A stretch of DNA of 64,000 nt from Pilaira anomala (taxonomy: Eukaryota; Mucoromycota; Mucoromycetes; Mucorales; Mucoraceae): NCBI GenBank assembly GCA_025716855.1, contig JAIXMQ010000059.1:62001-126000 (forward strand), read 5' to 3'. A model generated the notes under the pieces. That model saw nothing but the letters and a program-made list of their open reading frames with translations, made no database searches and was not told the origin of the DNA. The translations under genes and the position numbers were made by a program. Below, one piece after another: positions 45,310 to 56,871 of this stretch (position 1 is its first letter; each line of letters begins with the position of its first letter).

Positions 45310-45366
45310 AAGACATTTCCTCTTTCAAAGACATATTTCCTCTTTCAAAGACATATTTCCTCTTTC
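45310..45366 (+). repeat. 20 bp tandem repeat, about 2.7 copies
   Basis: The unit ACATTTCCTCTTTCAAAG (with AT) recurs head to tail. It lies inside the isolated frame 45132-45419, where it would encode repeated SSFKDIF/PLSKTYF-type peptides in shifting frames. Confidence 0.85.
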
Positions 45367-46887
45367 GTGGCTTTTGCTTCTTCTTTCAGATCATTGGTTG
45401 TCGCACGAAGAATATCTAGCTTTCCTAAAATAATTTGCGATTCGTTCATAGTAGTTCTTTGAAGTAACATTAAGTTCAGGTAAAGTGATGTTGTTACTTT
45501 GACTGGCCATTTGTAAATGTTGTAGTAAAAAAGAGTTAAATAAAAAAAAAATTAACGGAATGATGTCAATTAAAGAATCACTTTTTAAAAAGGTACAAAA
45601 AAAAAAAAAGTTAAGCGTTAACTAAGGTTCTTAGTAAAACGGTTACTTAGTATTTAAAATTGACAAAAAACGTAGATAAAAACTATTGCAAGTTTTGAGT
45701 TGACAATTTTATATCAAATTGCATATCAAACACATCGTAAATTGTGAAGAATAAAGAATTAAAAATTTAATGAGAAAACAATGATTATCCCAAGTGTAAG
45801 AAAAAAAAACAAAAACTAAACCTTCGGAGGTCATGCCCAATAACCTCCTAGGGTCTTCGTTTAGGGTCCCAACTACACAAAGCCTGTACACAACTTTATG
45901 CATTGGGTCTCCACCCGGGCATATCTGATCGAACTTTACCCGAAACCAGGCTGGGCGGCACAAGTTAAGGGCGGAAGATCTCTCAAGCCATGCTTACCAT
46001 AAACATGATTTTTACGCCCTTATATACCCCTCCAAAATTTTACTATGGACAAGTTGTGGGTTTCATGAACCTTATTTTTTTCGGGTTTTTTTATGTCTGA
46101 ATTTCTCAATAAAAATGTTTCCAGCATTTTGAGCAACGTTTATTTAGTACAAATTCAATGGCACAAAAGTACAAAATCTTGTAAGAAAGTGGATCGTAGC
46201 GAATAGAAAGGTCCACTTTTACGGTATCTTCTTGGTGTAACTAAAATACAAACACCACTTCTTTATCTGTACCCGTGTAACCTAAATCGAAGAAGACACT
46301 ATATCCTAAAAAAGCGGGAAAGTGCATACACATCCTTAGAAAGGAAAAGAAATATTTAGGTCATGTTGACAAAAAACATCTCACTTGTCATTGAATGTTA
46401 TCTAGTACTTTTGTCTCTTACAGCATTCATATTTTCGAAAAAAAAAGTTAAACCAAGTACCTGTTAGTTCTATTACAGTATTTTTAGTAGGTATCGATGT
46501 TATACGAAGACTTTGTCTTCAAAGATAATCCTTTTTTATTTGTTTATATTCACCTATCATCGTACCTAACTTCTCGTGCTCTTGAATTTTTATCTCCAAC
46601 AAAACAAAAAATGATCAAGGCAGTAACGTTTTTTAATGGAAAGATTATGCAAAATCAATAATCCTAATCATACAGAATAGACCCAACCTTTCTCAAATAT
46701 ACAATAACAATGAATAACTAAATAAATTCATCTCTACTCCTTTGTTTCCAAAAGTTTAAACAAATGTATTATGTATGTATAATGTAACAAAAATTTAGTT
46801 GTGATGAAAAAATTGCTTATTATGTTTTGATGATAAATTAAAAAAATCTTTATTAAATAAAATATAAATGTATTCTTCTTGGTTCAC

Positions 46888-46918
<31 letters not shown>

Positions 46919-49314
46919 GGTACTGGACCCTTTTTTTTTTTTTTTTTTTTTTGTTACTAACAGGACAACAGCCACGAGAAGGCGAGAATACTTCTGGTCC
47001 CAAAAATATGTGTGTAGTAAGTTTGATCAACCAATGAAAACCCTGTGAAGAAGCAAGCAAAGGAATCACAAAAGAACTACCTACTGGCAACATTCCTTAC
47101 TTTCAAGTTCAAGTGCCACGGCCACATTAACAAGCAACAAGAACCATTCAGTTAGGGACTCTGGAATATAGAGCACGAGGCGGGCACGAATGTCGGCACA
47201 CGAAATTCTCTATACCCAACTTGCACTCCGGTACACATCTACTTTATGTCTTTCCATTACAGAAAGGGGGTTGAAGATGATGTGGAAAGTACCGTTGACG
47301 ATAGTCAGAGAGCCGCACCTCTGCCGGTCGAATGCAGCGAGATTCCAGTAGAAACATAGCCCGCAAGATGTATAGGTGCCAATAACGTAGTCATCAGTTA
47401 GGCTTATATGACCCAAACTCTCCTGGCATGAGAGAAAAGACCAGCCAAGTAGATAAATCTTTTCAACTCTCAACTTTGTTCAAGAAATAAAGAAAGTAAC
47501 ATCGGTACTGTTGAAACCTGTCTCTCTCCCGCGCCAATGGATGCGACAAAGGCTAACTTGCTTGTCTTAATTTCTAAGTCCCATTATTATACCTACCTTG
47601 GACATCATAAGGATTGCCTACTTAATAAATTGCCATTAATATCAAATAAAAAAGTAGAAACGCGTCTCTTTTTTTTTTTACCTACTAAAACCAACCATAA
47701 GAGCTAGAGTAAACAAAACTATAGTGCCTCTACAGAAAAAAAATACATGTATCCTTATAATGGTGTGCCAGTTGTGAACAAAGTTGGTAAAGATGCGCTA
47801 TTGAAATCATCAAAACGTCGAGAAGAAAGGAGAGGATGAATAAACATTCTACCCTACGTTAAAGACCATCTTGTATAGACGTAGACTAATATAACCACCG
47901 AATGCACCAAGTAGAAAAAGTTTTTAATAAGTGTCAGCGGTCAAAGACTTGACAAAGAAGAAAAAAAAAGGAGAGTTTGTTGTTGTATTTTTATTTACAA
48001 CGCCCATGAAGGAATGACGTATCAAATACAATTCAATGAGATAAATTGTTTATTTGATAAGAATCCCATGGCAGCATGAAAAGAAATTATCATGCAGCTG
48101 CCTTTTTTTTTTTTTCTTGTAAGACTCGGTCGATAAGTGGTCACTAAAGAAACATTAGTGGGAGATGCTTCATTTTTGATAGCTCAATTCAATAACTATC
48201 TATTTGGTCAAAAAAAAAATATCCTTGCGACGAAAACAACTTTAAATATTCTTAATAGTATGTAAGCATTTTTCTCCTACGAGTAACATCTCCTTGGTCT
48301 TTAGGGAGCACTGATTGAAGGAACGAAGAAAATGAAGACTGGTCACATAGCCTTGCTTGTTATTCTATTATGTGAATTTTTTTTTAGCCTTAAAAATAAA
48401 AAGATAGTGTTATGTGCTCTTTTTGCTATAAAAATTAGTTTTAGTAATTTCAAATACATACCGTTCCTAAGGATTAATTCGACTAAGGCGTAGATGCTAT
48501 ACTTTCTATTGAAATAAGATAAGTGCTATGTAGCATCCTTTTTTTCTGGAACAGAATTAGCTCTCATCTTCTTATGGTCTCTTGTGGTTTGTTCGATTAA
48601 TTTTAAACTGTTATCCGGGAAAACTCTAAATAATTACATAAATACATTTTATAAATGATGTTGGTCTGATAGAATAAAAGATCTACATGGCCCTATGCTT
48701 TTATATCAATAATCTATATGCAATGGTAAATAAATCAATTTCTTTTTACATATCCATACGAATCTTAAGGGATTTGAGAAGTGGGACGTTTATCCTGTGG
48801 TAATCTTACTTTAAAAATTAGTAGTTGTTGTTGAACCACCACTATTGTAGATACTTAATCTCGACTCTATACATTCTATATAATTTGGTATGGATTAAAG
48901 ACCCATTCAAATGCTGAGCTAGCATTATAAGTGGCATGTTTACTTTTTGGGCTTCGCTAGTACAGTTCGTCGTGGTTAACCTTTGAAAAAATGAAAAGTC
49001 AAAATACATTGGAAGCTTTTTAATTGTATAAATCATAATGGTCTTGAATTTGCTTTAAAATATCTTTTTTGTAAAAGAACGCACGCGCTAACCCATCCTA
49101 CTGGATTAGAGGTTATGGACAGATATTTCGAAAACGATTATTTTTAGAGTTTTCACGGCATCCTCTTCTTTATTGATTTCAACTCCTACGAAAGTTGCGG
49201 GCCCATCACGCCCTCTCACACTTTGAGAATAAATAAAACAAATGTGTGATTTACGCTCACCTTTTTTTTTTTTAACTTTTTTTTTTTTTTACATAAACTT
49301 TTTATCAGACAAAG

Positions 49315-50317
49315 ATGGTACTATCAATGACTCAAATACTTTGAAGACAACTTACATATTAATGTTTAAATTACTTTGTAGAGTGACCAATTTGATTGTG
49401 CCTTGGACTTGATGCGTCGTTTACCACCTCAAAACGTCGAAGAAAACCTCGCTAAACTTTTTGACTTGGTCCATCCTAGTTTAGTAGACGATTTATTATC
49501 TACTATTGACCAACCTTTAAAGGTAAAGGTTTGCCCAAAGACCAAAAAGGATTACCTCATTTGTGATTATAACCGAGATGGTGATTCTTATAGGTTTGTA
49601 TATGAAAAGATGGAAGAAACAAAAAAATTTATTAACGACTTTTATATAGATCACCTTGGAGTAATGAATATGAACCAGAGTTACCCGATGGTCTTATTCC
49701 TTCTCCTACACTTCGCAAGCTGGAAATAGCTGCTAATGAAGCATTTGATACCTATCGTGAAATGTATTATGAAGGTGGTATCTCTTCAGTTTATGCATAT
49801 GATGCTGAAGATAAGTTTGTTGTTGTTGTCTTGATCAAGAAAGGTAATATAGAAAAAAAGAAGCGATATAGTAAGAGTGAGAAAACAAAAACTAACCAAT
49901 TTTTTTTAAAAAAAAGTGGGTGATAGTGCTAAACGTATGAAGGGAGCCTGGGATTCTATTCACGTCTTTGAGGTACAAGAACGCGGACGGAATGCACAAT
50001 ATAAGTTAACTTCAACCATTATGCTTTATATGATTACCAAAAACCAAGAACTTGGTAACTTGAACTTGAGTGGTAATATGACCAGACAAATTGAGCAAGA
50101 TTTCCCTGTTGATGAACCTGCTGCTCATATCGTTAACATTGGTCGTATGGTTGAAGATATGGAAATGAAGATGCGTAATTCTTTACAAGAGGTTTATTTC
50201 AGTAAAACAAAGGATATCGTAAATGATTTGAGAAGTTTAAGCTCTTTAGAAGAAACAAGAAGACAAGCAAAGATTCAAAAGGAATTGGTTGGTCGCTTAA
50301 TGGATAGAAACAAATAA
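49315..50317 (+). CDS. CAP2: F-actin capping protein subunit beta
   Basis: Exons 49315-49317 (ATG only), 49382-49593, 49650-49843 and 49917-50317 join to 269 residues, the family length. Signature segments are [37 protein letters not shown] text (here [26 protein letters not shown]), [27 protein letters not shown] and [11 protein letters not shown]. With the alpha subunit it caps barbed ends of actin filaments at cortical actin structures. The start exon contributes only the initiation codon, followed by a GTACTATC donor. This was chosen because the next exon starts AGT GAC CAA, giving MSDQFD as in homologs. The last exon acceptor follows a T/A homopolymer. Confidence 0.94.
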
Positions 50318-50544
50318 ATAAAGACATAAATAGTTTTCATAGGGCGCCCTTTTTTTTTAGTATCCTTCATCAATTACTGCTTAAGGTTTATTTTCAAGCA
50401 AGTAAACGAAACAATTGGCAAATTAATTTGATAAAAAGATTTTATTTTATTTTTGCAAGTACAATCTAGTAATTGTGGAAATATGATGAGAAAAAGAGGA
50501 GGGGGTGGGTGTTTATAATTTTTTATATGTACAAATGTAATAAA

Positions 50545-50571
50545 TGTGTGTGTGTGTGTGTGTGTGTGTGT
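50545..50571. repeat. (TG)n microsatellite between convergent genes
   Basis: About 13 TG units lie in the 3' flank of the deoxyhypusine hydroxylase gene, between its stop (50590) and the capping protein stop (50317). Confidence 0.9.
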
Positions 50572-50589
50572 TTAGTATAAATAATAAGA

Positions 50590-51613
50590 TTATTGTTGAG
50601 CAGCAAGCTTGAGGGCATGCATGTTTTGAGGTTGTGTGTTATCAAGACCATTGGCATATTGTAACTCGCCGCTAGTTTCGTATTCGTACATGTCAAGAGC
50701 GACGGCACAACTTTCACGAACAACTTGTTCTTCGTCAGCTTTGAAGGAATCTAAAGTAGCAAGAACTTCAGGGGTAGCAATGGAACCTAAAGCTTCAGCG
50801 GCTTCGTGTCTCACCATATGTACTTCAGATTTATCGTGAAGACATTCAGTTAAAGCAGGAACAGAAGCAGGATGTTGTAATTGACCAAAGACATAAGCAA
50901 CTTCATGACGGAACAAAGCACTCTTATCTTTCAAACCCTTTGCCAAGGCAAGTACAGCTTCAGTGGTACCAATCTCACGTAAAGCAAACATGGCTCTGTA
51001 ACGCTTGAATAGTTTATATTTAGGGTTGGTCAAAATCTCTTCAAGTTCTTCTACTGATCTAGTTTCAGTGGTAGGTGGGGCAGGATCAACTGAGCTATAC
51101 ATACTCTTGTTGGCCTCACGTTCAGCTTTGTTCTTGGGATCATTTTCATACTTGATCTTATCAATAGCCAATTCACAAGTATCTACAACAGACTCGTTTT
51201 CATCTTTCAAATATTTTTCGAGAATGGGGAGTGATTCTAATGACCCAATAGCACCTAAAGCTTCAGCAGCTTCGTGACGTACCATCTCATGCTCACTGAG
51301 GTCTTCCAAGACCTTTTCAAGAGTTGGGTTAGCACGAGGGTTTCCGATTTGACCAAGACAGTATGCAAGCTCATGTTTTAAAAGCTCAGAATCATCACTA
51401 AAGGCTAAAAAGAGCTGTCAAAATCGAGAGCTTTATCATAAACAAAAACTTTTTTTTTATGTTACCTTTGGCAATAATATCGATACTTTCTTCAGTAGCA
51501 ATGTTCTTGAGAGTGAATAAAGATCTAAAACGTTCGGCAAGAGAGACATTACCGGAGGTGTTACAGAGAGAAGCTTCGAGCTTTGGGTAGTCAATGTTGG
51601 CAAGGTCAAGCAT
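50590..51613 (-). CDS. LIA1: Deoxyhypusine hydroxylase (HEAT-repeat di-iron enzyme)
   Basis: Exons 51466-51613 and 50590-51404 give 320 residues, the normal length. The enzyme completes hypusine on eIF5A by hydroxylating deoxyhypusine. The HEAT-like repeats carry the four His-Glu metal motifs: LLKHELAYCLGQIGN, MVRHEAAEALGAIGS, LFRHEVAYVFGQLQH and MVRHEAAEALGSIAT. The two halves are linked by an acidic loop (SVDPAPPTTETRSVEELEE), as in homologs. The gene is convergent with the capping protein gene and head-to-head with the CAAX protein gene at 51889, with 275 bp between starts, so a shared promoter region is likely. Confidence 0.95.
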
Positions 51614-51888
51614 TCTAGTTTAATAAAAGTAAAAAGTAGGGGAAAAGAAAAAAGAGAAGTGTAGAATTTTTCTTTCTTTAAATTTAAGCCACTTGGTGTC
51701 AGAGCAATAAAAGGTAATGATATAAAAAGTGATTTAAATCTCCGTTACTTTTTTTGTGTTGCCTTGGATACCATCCTGAATTCCCTTTTTAAATCAATTT
51801 AAAAACGTGGGATGAACATCTTTTTTTTTAAATTTTTATTTTTCTTTCTCTTTTCTTTCTATATTCTTTCTGATATCTTCAAAAAGAA

Positions 51889-53192
51889 ATGAGCTCTACA
51901 AAGAAAAATAATTATGCCTATGAAATAAGATTTGTGGACGACAAGGTAAAAAAAAAAGAATAACTTTTTGCTTAAAATATAAAAAGATGTTTACTTATAT
52001 GTGTCTCAATAGATTGTTCAAGTATTCGATATTGCAGCAAAACGCCAAAATGAAAGCAATGGTTTACCGACCGAATATTTACAAGAAGACGTTTTAAAAG
52101 GCCAACTTCGTTATTCTAAATTAGTTGGAAGTACAGCTTCACCAGTAGTAGAAAATACAGACGAATACCAGCACCAGGTCACAACAAAAAGGAGTGAGAA
52201 TAGAAGGTCTACTCAAAGACATACCTTCATGATGGGAGGAGGTGGCGGAGGAGGGGGTGATTATAACAGAAAAGTGGTATGTTGGATATACTTTATACAG
52301 TTAATTAGTTTACTAATTTAGTTTTTAAAAAAAAAAGAAATCAAATTATAATAACAGTAGAGATCATCGCACTGTTGCACAGAGACCATCTTCGCCAAAG
52401 TCACCAAAATCATCTGGTAGAATGTCAATAATATCGTCCACGTTACCAATGTCACCCACAACAAATGTGGTATCACCTTCATTATCAGCGTCTCCCACAA
52501 TAGAAGCAGCTCCTCCTTTACTATTAGCGTCACCGCCGTTACAACCTGTATCGCCCCCATTGCCACCAATATCACCATCAATACGGGCTTTATCTCCCCC
52601 ACCACAACCATTATCCCCGTCGTTGCATTCATTACCATCACCATTCCATTCAGTATCGCCCGTATCACAACCAGTATCACCCCAGTTACCACCAGTATCA
52701 CCATTACAAGAAATGTCACCACCACTAATTTCACCATCATTAATGTCATCTATGTCATTTCCTTTACATGATATATCCTTATCGCCACCAATGTCACCAG
52801 TGTCACCCTCCTCTTTACAGGCTCTATCACCACCTTTATCACCAAACACACCACCACCATCAGTATCTCCCAGCTTTTTACCACCCCAGCCAGCAAGGGT
52901 TTCTTCGTCTATCAGATATGACAATCGTATAGTGAATAACAATTCCAGTCCAAGAGCTCATTATCAATATAACCAAACAATAAATACTATCCAAATGAAT
53001 CAAACATCATCTATTATACCTTCCCCAATAACAGCAGTTACAACACCAGCACAGCAACATCCAGAAACATACTATGAAGAACTTGCTATGGTGGATACTA
53101 GTGACTATAGTAGTAAAAAGAATTTTCAACAACTGGATGAAGAAAAAAAGAGTTCCAATAATGGAAAAAGAGCTTGTTGTATTATACAATAA
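51889..53192 (+). CDS. Proline-rich protein with C-terminal CAAX box, function unknown
   Basis: Exons 51889-51945, 52013-52276 and 52338-53192 join to 391 residues. The N-terminal ~75 residues look folded (YAYEIRFVDDKIVQVFDIAA, LPTEYLQEDVLKGQLRYSKL). A glycine run (MMGGGGGGGGD) is followed by about 180 residues of Ser-Pro/Pro-Pro repeats (SPPLQPVSPPLPPISP and variants), many of them potential proline-directed phosphorylation or SH3/WW sites. The tail ends KRACCIIQ, so CIIQ fits a CAAX prenylation box (Gln suggests farnesyl) with an adjacent Cys for palmitoylation. Membrane attachment is inferred. The acceptor of exon 3 is AAAAG at 52337, chosen because it keeps the frame. I do not recognise the family. 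Confidence 0.75.
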
Positions 53193-53877
53193 AATTAACA
53201 ATTCCTGATATATACATACAATCAATTTACATAAAATACATCATTATAAAAAAATTTATTATGAGAGAAATTCTTGGATGATTCTCATTATATGCATGAA
53301 ATGAGTTTATTAGTTGTTTTCATTTTATGTGAAATTAAATAATATATGTAATTGATTAATAATAGATTTATACAGTGTACTTCAGTAATTACTGTGCCAG
53401 ATAAATTAGCTTTTTACATCCGTTGTTGTGAAATATCACGGTTGTTCAAGTAGCTTATATCCTCTTATAGTTCTAGGGATGTCTTTCTTGAAGTATAAAT
53501 AAATGAAGAGCTTTTATTATATGGCCGAATTAAAATTAAATTTGGTATGTTTATCAGTCATATCTAATTGAAAGAAATGTCCCAGACTGAATGCCCACCC
53601 CAAACAAAGAAAATAAAAAATGAAATCTTTTCTAGGGTAGATTTTTTAATGAATAAAGGTATTCCTTATTTCCTGTAACCTAAAAAATATGCTTAGAGTG
53701 GGGATCTATTTTTTGTTTGGAGTGAGTTTTTATTTATTTTCTGTTTAGGATGAAGCACTATTTCCGTGTATGAATCAAAGAATATTTTAAGCGCAACGCG
53801 CGCGTTATAAATTATGAATAAAGTTTTTGTACCTTTTTTTTTTTTTTTTTTTTTTTTTTCTTTCTTTCTCTTCCAAG
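53193..53877. other. Intergenic region upstream of the poly(A)-binding protein gene
   Basis: AT-rich, no gene seen. The last 45 bases before the ATG are a long pyrimidine tract (T run and TTTCTTTC), probably the 5' UTR or start region of the Pab1 gene. A GCGCAACGCGCGCG motif lies at 53790-53805. Confidence 0.45.
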
Positions 53878-55640
53878 ATGACTGAACATTCAGATAATTC
53901 ACTTGGGCCTCGTGGTTTAACGATTGAACAGCAAAATGAGATTGCAGCCATTCAATCGCAAGCAGCTTCAGCCTCGATGCAAAGTACAGCACAAAGGTTT
54001 TCTGTCGGAAAAGGAGAAACTGCTTTATATGTCGGCGAACTCGCAGCTAGTGTCAATGATGACATTTTAAAACAACATTTTGTTAATGCTAAAAGTGTTC
54101 ATGTTTGTCGAGATCATGTCAGTGGAAAGAGTTTAGGCTATGCCTATGTTAACTTTGTTCGACCTGAAGACTGTAAGTTTTGTTCGTAGTTACTATAACT
54201 CTTGTAACTAAAGTGTGTTCTTAGGCATTGAGGCACTTGAAAAGATGAACTACTCTTTGATCAATGGTAGATCATGTCGATTAATGTTATCTGAGCGCGA
54301 TTCATCTAGAAGAGCAACAGGAATAGGAAATATTGTGGTTAAGAATCTTCCAGCAACTGTCGATGATAAATCATTCCACGATACTTTCTCGCAGTGGGGT
54401 AACGTTCTTTCTTGTAAAGTGATTAAGAATCCAGGAGCAACAAGATGTTATGGGTATGTCAATTATGATTCGATTGGTGCAGCAGAAAGAGCTATTGATT
54501 TAGTGAATGGCACTATTCTTTTTGGTAGAGAAATGTAAATTTTATTTTTTATTATTATTCGGGTTATTTATATATACTTACTGAGAAATTCATATAAATA
54601 TATAGTCAAGTAGGACATCAAATTCCTAAAGGAGAAAGAGAGCCTGCTGAAGATACAAACAAACAACGATTTACCAATTTGTATGTGAAAAATATTGCCG
54701 TGGATGTAACTGAAGAAGATCTTGGGGAGCTCTTTGGAGCATTTGGTAGAGTATCTTCTTTATTGATTCAACGTGATGAATATAACAATTCCAAAGGATT
54801 TGGATTTGTCAATTTCGAAATGGCAGAGGATGCAGAAAGGGCAGTCAATCAGTTACACGATTTAGAATACCACGGTAAGAAATTATTTGTCTCTAGAGCA
54901 CAAAAGAAGTCTGAACGTGAAGATGAACTTCGTCGTCATCATGACCGTGTTGAAAAACCAGCTAAATATCAAGGTGTTAATTTGTATGTCAAGAATTTAG
55001 CAGAAGATATCAATGACGATGTCTTGAGACAAGAGTTTTCTGCGTATGGACAAATTACAAGTGCTAAAGTGATGAAGGATGAGGCTACCGGTCTCTCAAA
55101 AGGATTTGGGTTTGTTTGTTTTGCTTCTCCTGAAGATGCTACGGAGGCTGTCATCAAAATGAACGGTCGAAAATTATCTACAAAGGAGATTTATGTGGCT
55201 TTGGCTCAACGTAAAGAGGATCGTCGTACTTACCTTGAAACCCAACAACAAAGAAGTATGAGTCCCCCCAACACCACCAAGCGTCTTTTACAACCTCTTG
55301 AGCCAGTGAAGGCCATGCCTACTCAGTTAAGTGTTGAATCATTAGAACCATTTTCGGCCGAGACTCAACGTCAAATGTTGGGAGAACGTATTTATTCTAT
55401 TGTGTAAGATTAAATTTTTATGCAAAAAAAAAAAAAAAAATAGAGTTAATTATACTCAGTCTAACTTTCTTTTTTAGATCCGAATTGTATCCCCAAGAAG
55501 CTGGTAAATTAACTGGAATGTTGTTAGAAATGGATAAGGCTCAATTGATAGATTTAATCAATCATCCAAAGAAGTTAGAGGCAACGGCAAAAGAAGCTAC
55601 AGATGTACTCCGGGAGCATATGAATACGTCATTGATTTGA
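53878..55640 (+). CDS. PAB1: Poly(A)-binding protein, four RRMs and MLLE domain
   Basis: Exons 53878-54172, 54225-54534, 54606-55403 and 55478-55640 give 521 residues. Four RRMs start near residues 50 (ALYVGELAASV), 134 (NIVVKNLPATVDD), 226 (NLYVKNIAVDVTEEDL) and 327 (NLYVKNLAEDINDDVL). RNP1 motifs are GYAYVNF, CYGYVNY, GFGFVNF and GFGFVCF. The C-terminal MLLE (PABC) domain contains LYPQEAGKLTGMLLEMD. The protein binds mRNA poly(A) tails and eIF4G, acting in translation and mRNA turnover in the cytoplasm. The linker between RRM4 and MLLE is short (about 60-70 residues, compared with more than 100 in common homologs), so the whole protein is shorter than yeast Pab1. The next gene begins only 90 bp after the stop. 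Confidence 0.95.
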
Positions 55641-55730
55641 ATCCCTCTTTTTTTTTAAAAAATCCACTTTTTTTAAATAAACAAAAGCTTTTTCTTTTCT
55701 TTTTTTTCTTCTTTTATTATAAAAAAAAAA

Positions 55731-56871
55731 ATGGCTTCGTCTAAAAGAGACGAACTTACTAATGCGACACAATATCATGTACCAACAAAAGTGCCTAAGA
55801 CCTCCGTCAGTCATCCGATAAAGTAGGTAAAGCCGCACTCTTGTTTTTTAAATAAAGCAAAAAGTTTCGGAAATATTAACAGAGCATTACCTTATAGTAT
55901 AAGCTGGGTAGTTCCTCCAGATGTACTACAATACTTGTCAACATCTGATTTTCCAGAAGAATTTGACTTGTATGATTTCATGAATCCGTTTGTTAAAGAA
56001 ATATTTATCAACCCAGAAACGATACTTCAGCCTGTGAAGAAAGTAAGAGGAAATTTATGTTTAAGTTCTTGTCCAGGAAAAAAGGTTCGATTATCAGGTC
56101 CCGTCAGAGGCAGAGCTACAATAGATCGTGATCTAGACTTGGATTTTGAAAGAATGAGACATTTTGGTATCACTACACTAGTTTGGTAAATTAGAAAAAA
56201 AAAAGATAGCTATTTTATAGCGATTAACATATTGTTTTAGTTGTTTGGATGATGTGGAAATGGATTTTCTAGGTGCTTCTTGGCCAAAGTATGAAATGGC
56301 GGCGAAGGATAAAGGAATGCGAATTATAAGGTTACCAATGAAGGAAGGTGGCTGTCCAGATACATTGAAGGAAGTAAAAGACGCTATTGTTGAAGTTAAT
56401 AAAGAGATTGATAAGGGTTACCATGTTTTGGTACACTGTCGAGGAGGTATTTGTTCTTTTGTTGTATATATATAACTGTAGCTAATATGTTAATTTATTT
56501 TAGGTGTTGGTAGAGCTGGATTATTTGCTGCTTGTTGGTTATTAGAAAATTCATACTGTACAACAGTAGAAAAGGCAGTATTTATTTTGAGGAAACAACG
56601 AAGTCTTAAAGCAATTGAAACGACAGTTCAAGTAGAGTATTTAATTAAGTATAGAATGGAATTGGATAAAAGACGAAATATCGTATATACAAAGACCAAA
56701 CCGAGTGCGTATCCTGTTGAGGTATTACAATTTGAAGAGAATGGATCACCTACTATAAGCTTTATTGCAGAGCTTGAAGGTAGCGTCTCTAACAACCCAG
56801 CTTTTTCACCTGAAGATTGCTCTTTTATTTATAGGAGGGAAGAATTTAGCTCTAATGTTCGTCATTTTTAA
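55731..56871 (+). CDS. CDKN3-like dual-specificity protein phosphatase
   Basis: Exons 55731-55822, 55883-56185, 56241-56446 and 56504-56871 give 322 residues. The catalytic P-loop VHCRGGVGRAG fits HCx5R and is formed across the third junction. The general-acid region is likely PMKEGGCPD. The flanking text LDLDFERMRHFGITTLVCC and QRSLKAIETTVQVEYL matches the cyclin-dependent kinase inhibitor 3 (KAP) type of tyrosine/threonine phosphatase. The N-terminal ~80 residues and the C-terminal ~70 residues (KTKPSAYPVEVLQFEENG onward) extend beyond the family core and may localise or regulate the enzyme. A role in dephosphorylating a CDK T-loop is by family analogy. The gene lies 90 bp behind Pab1 in the same direction. 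Confidence 0.85.

Larger units (their letters stand above)
41506..49314. other. 7.8 kb gene-poor, decayed region
   Basis: No supported gene. AT-rich with long homopolymers (T near 41756-41780 and 42381-42409, A near 44490-44544, A and T near 46889-46952). Two stretches are GC-richer and read protein-like on the minus strand. At 45830-45990 the text is AWFRVKFDQICPGGDPMHK and VVGTLNEDPRRLLGMTSEG. At 46960-47500 it includes DDYVIGTYTSCGLCFYWN. Plus-strand frames at 43786-44019 (VEMFHPSEVASFRWEEIAG) and 45132-45419 are also coding-like but isolated. A block near 44868-44925 resembles 31227-31290 (CATTCAAGAT..AAAAAGATGA). These are probably old transposon or gene relics. Confidence 0.4.

Noticed and set aside
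47747..47839. 30-codon frame MYPYNGVPVVNKVGKDALL..
   Set aside because: Coding-looking but too short, with no joining exons or recognised family.
52364..52942. 192-codon minus-strand frame of Gly/Asp repeats
   Set aside because: It is the complement of the SPP-repeat exon of the CAAX protein, without a promoter or family match.
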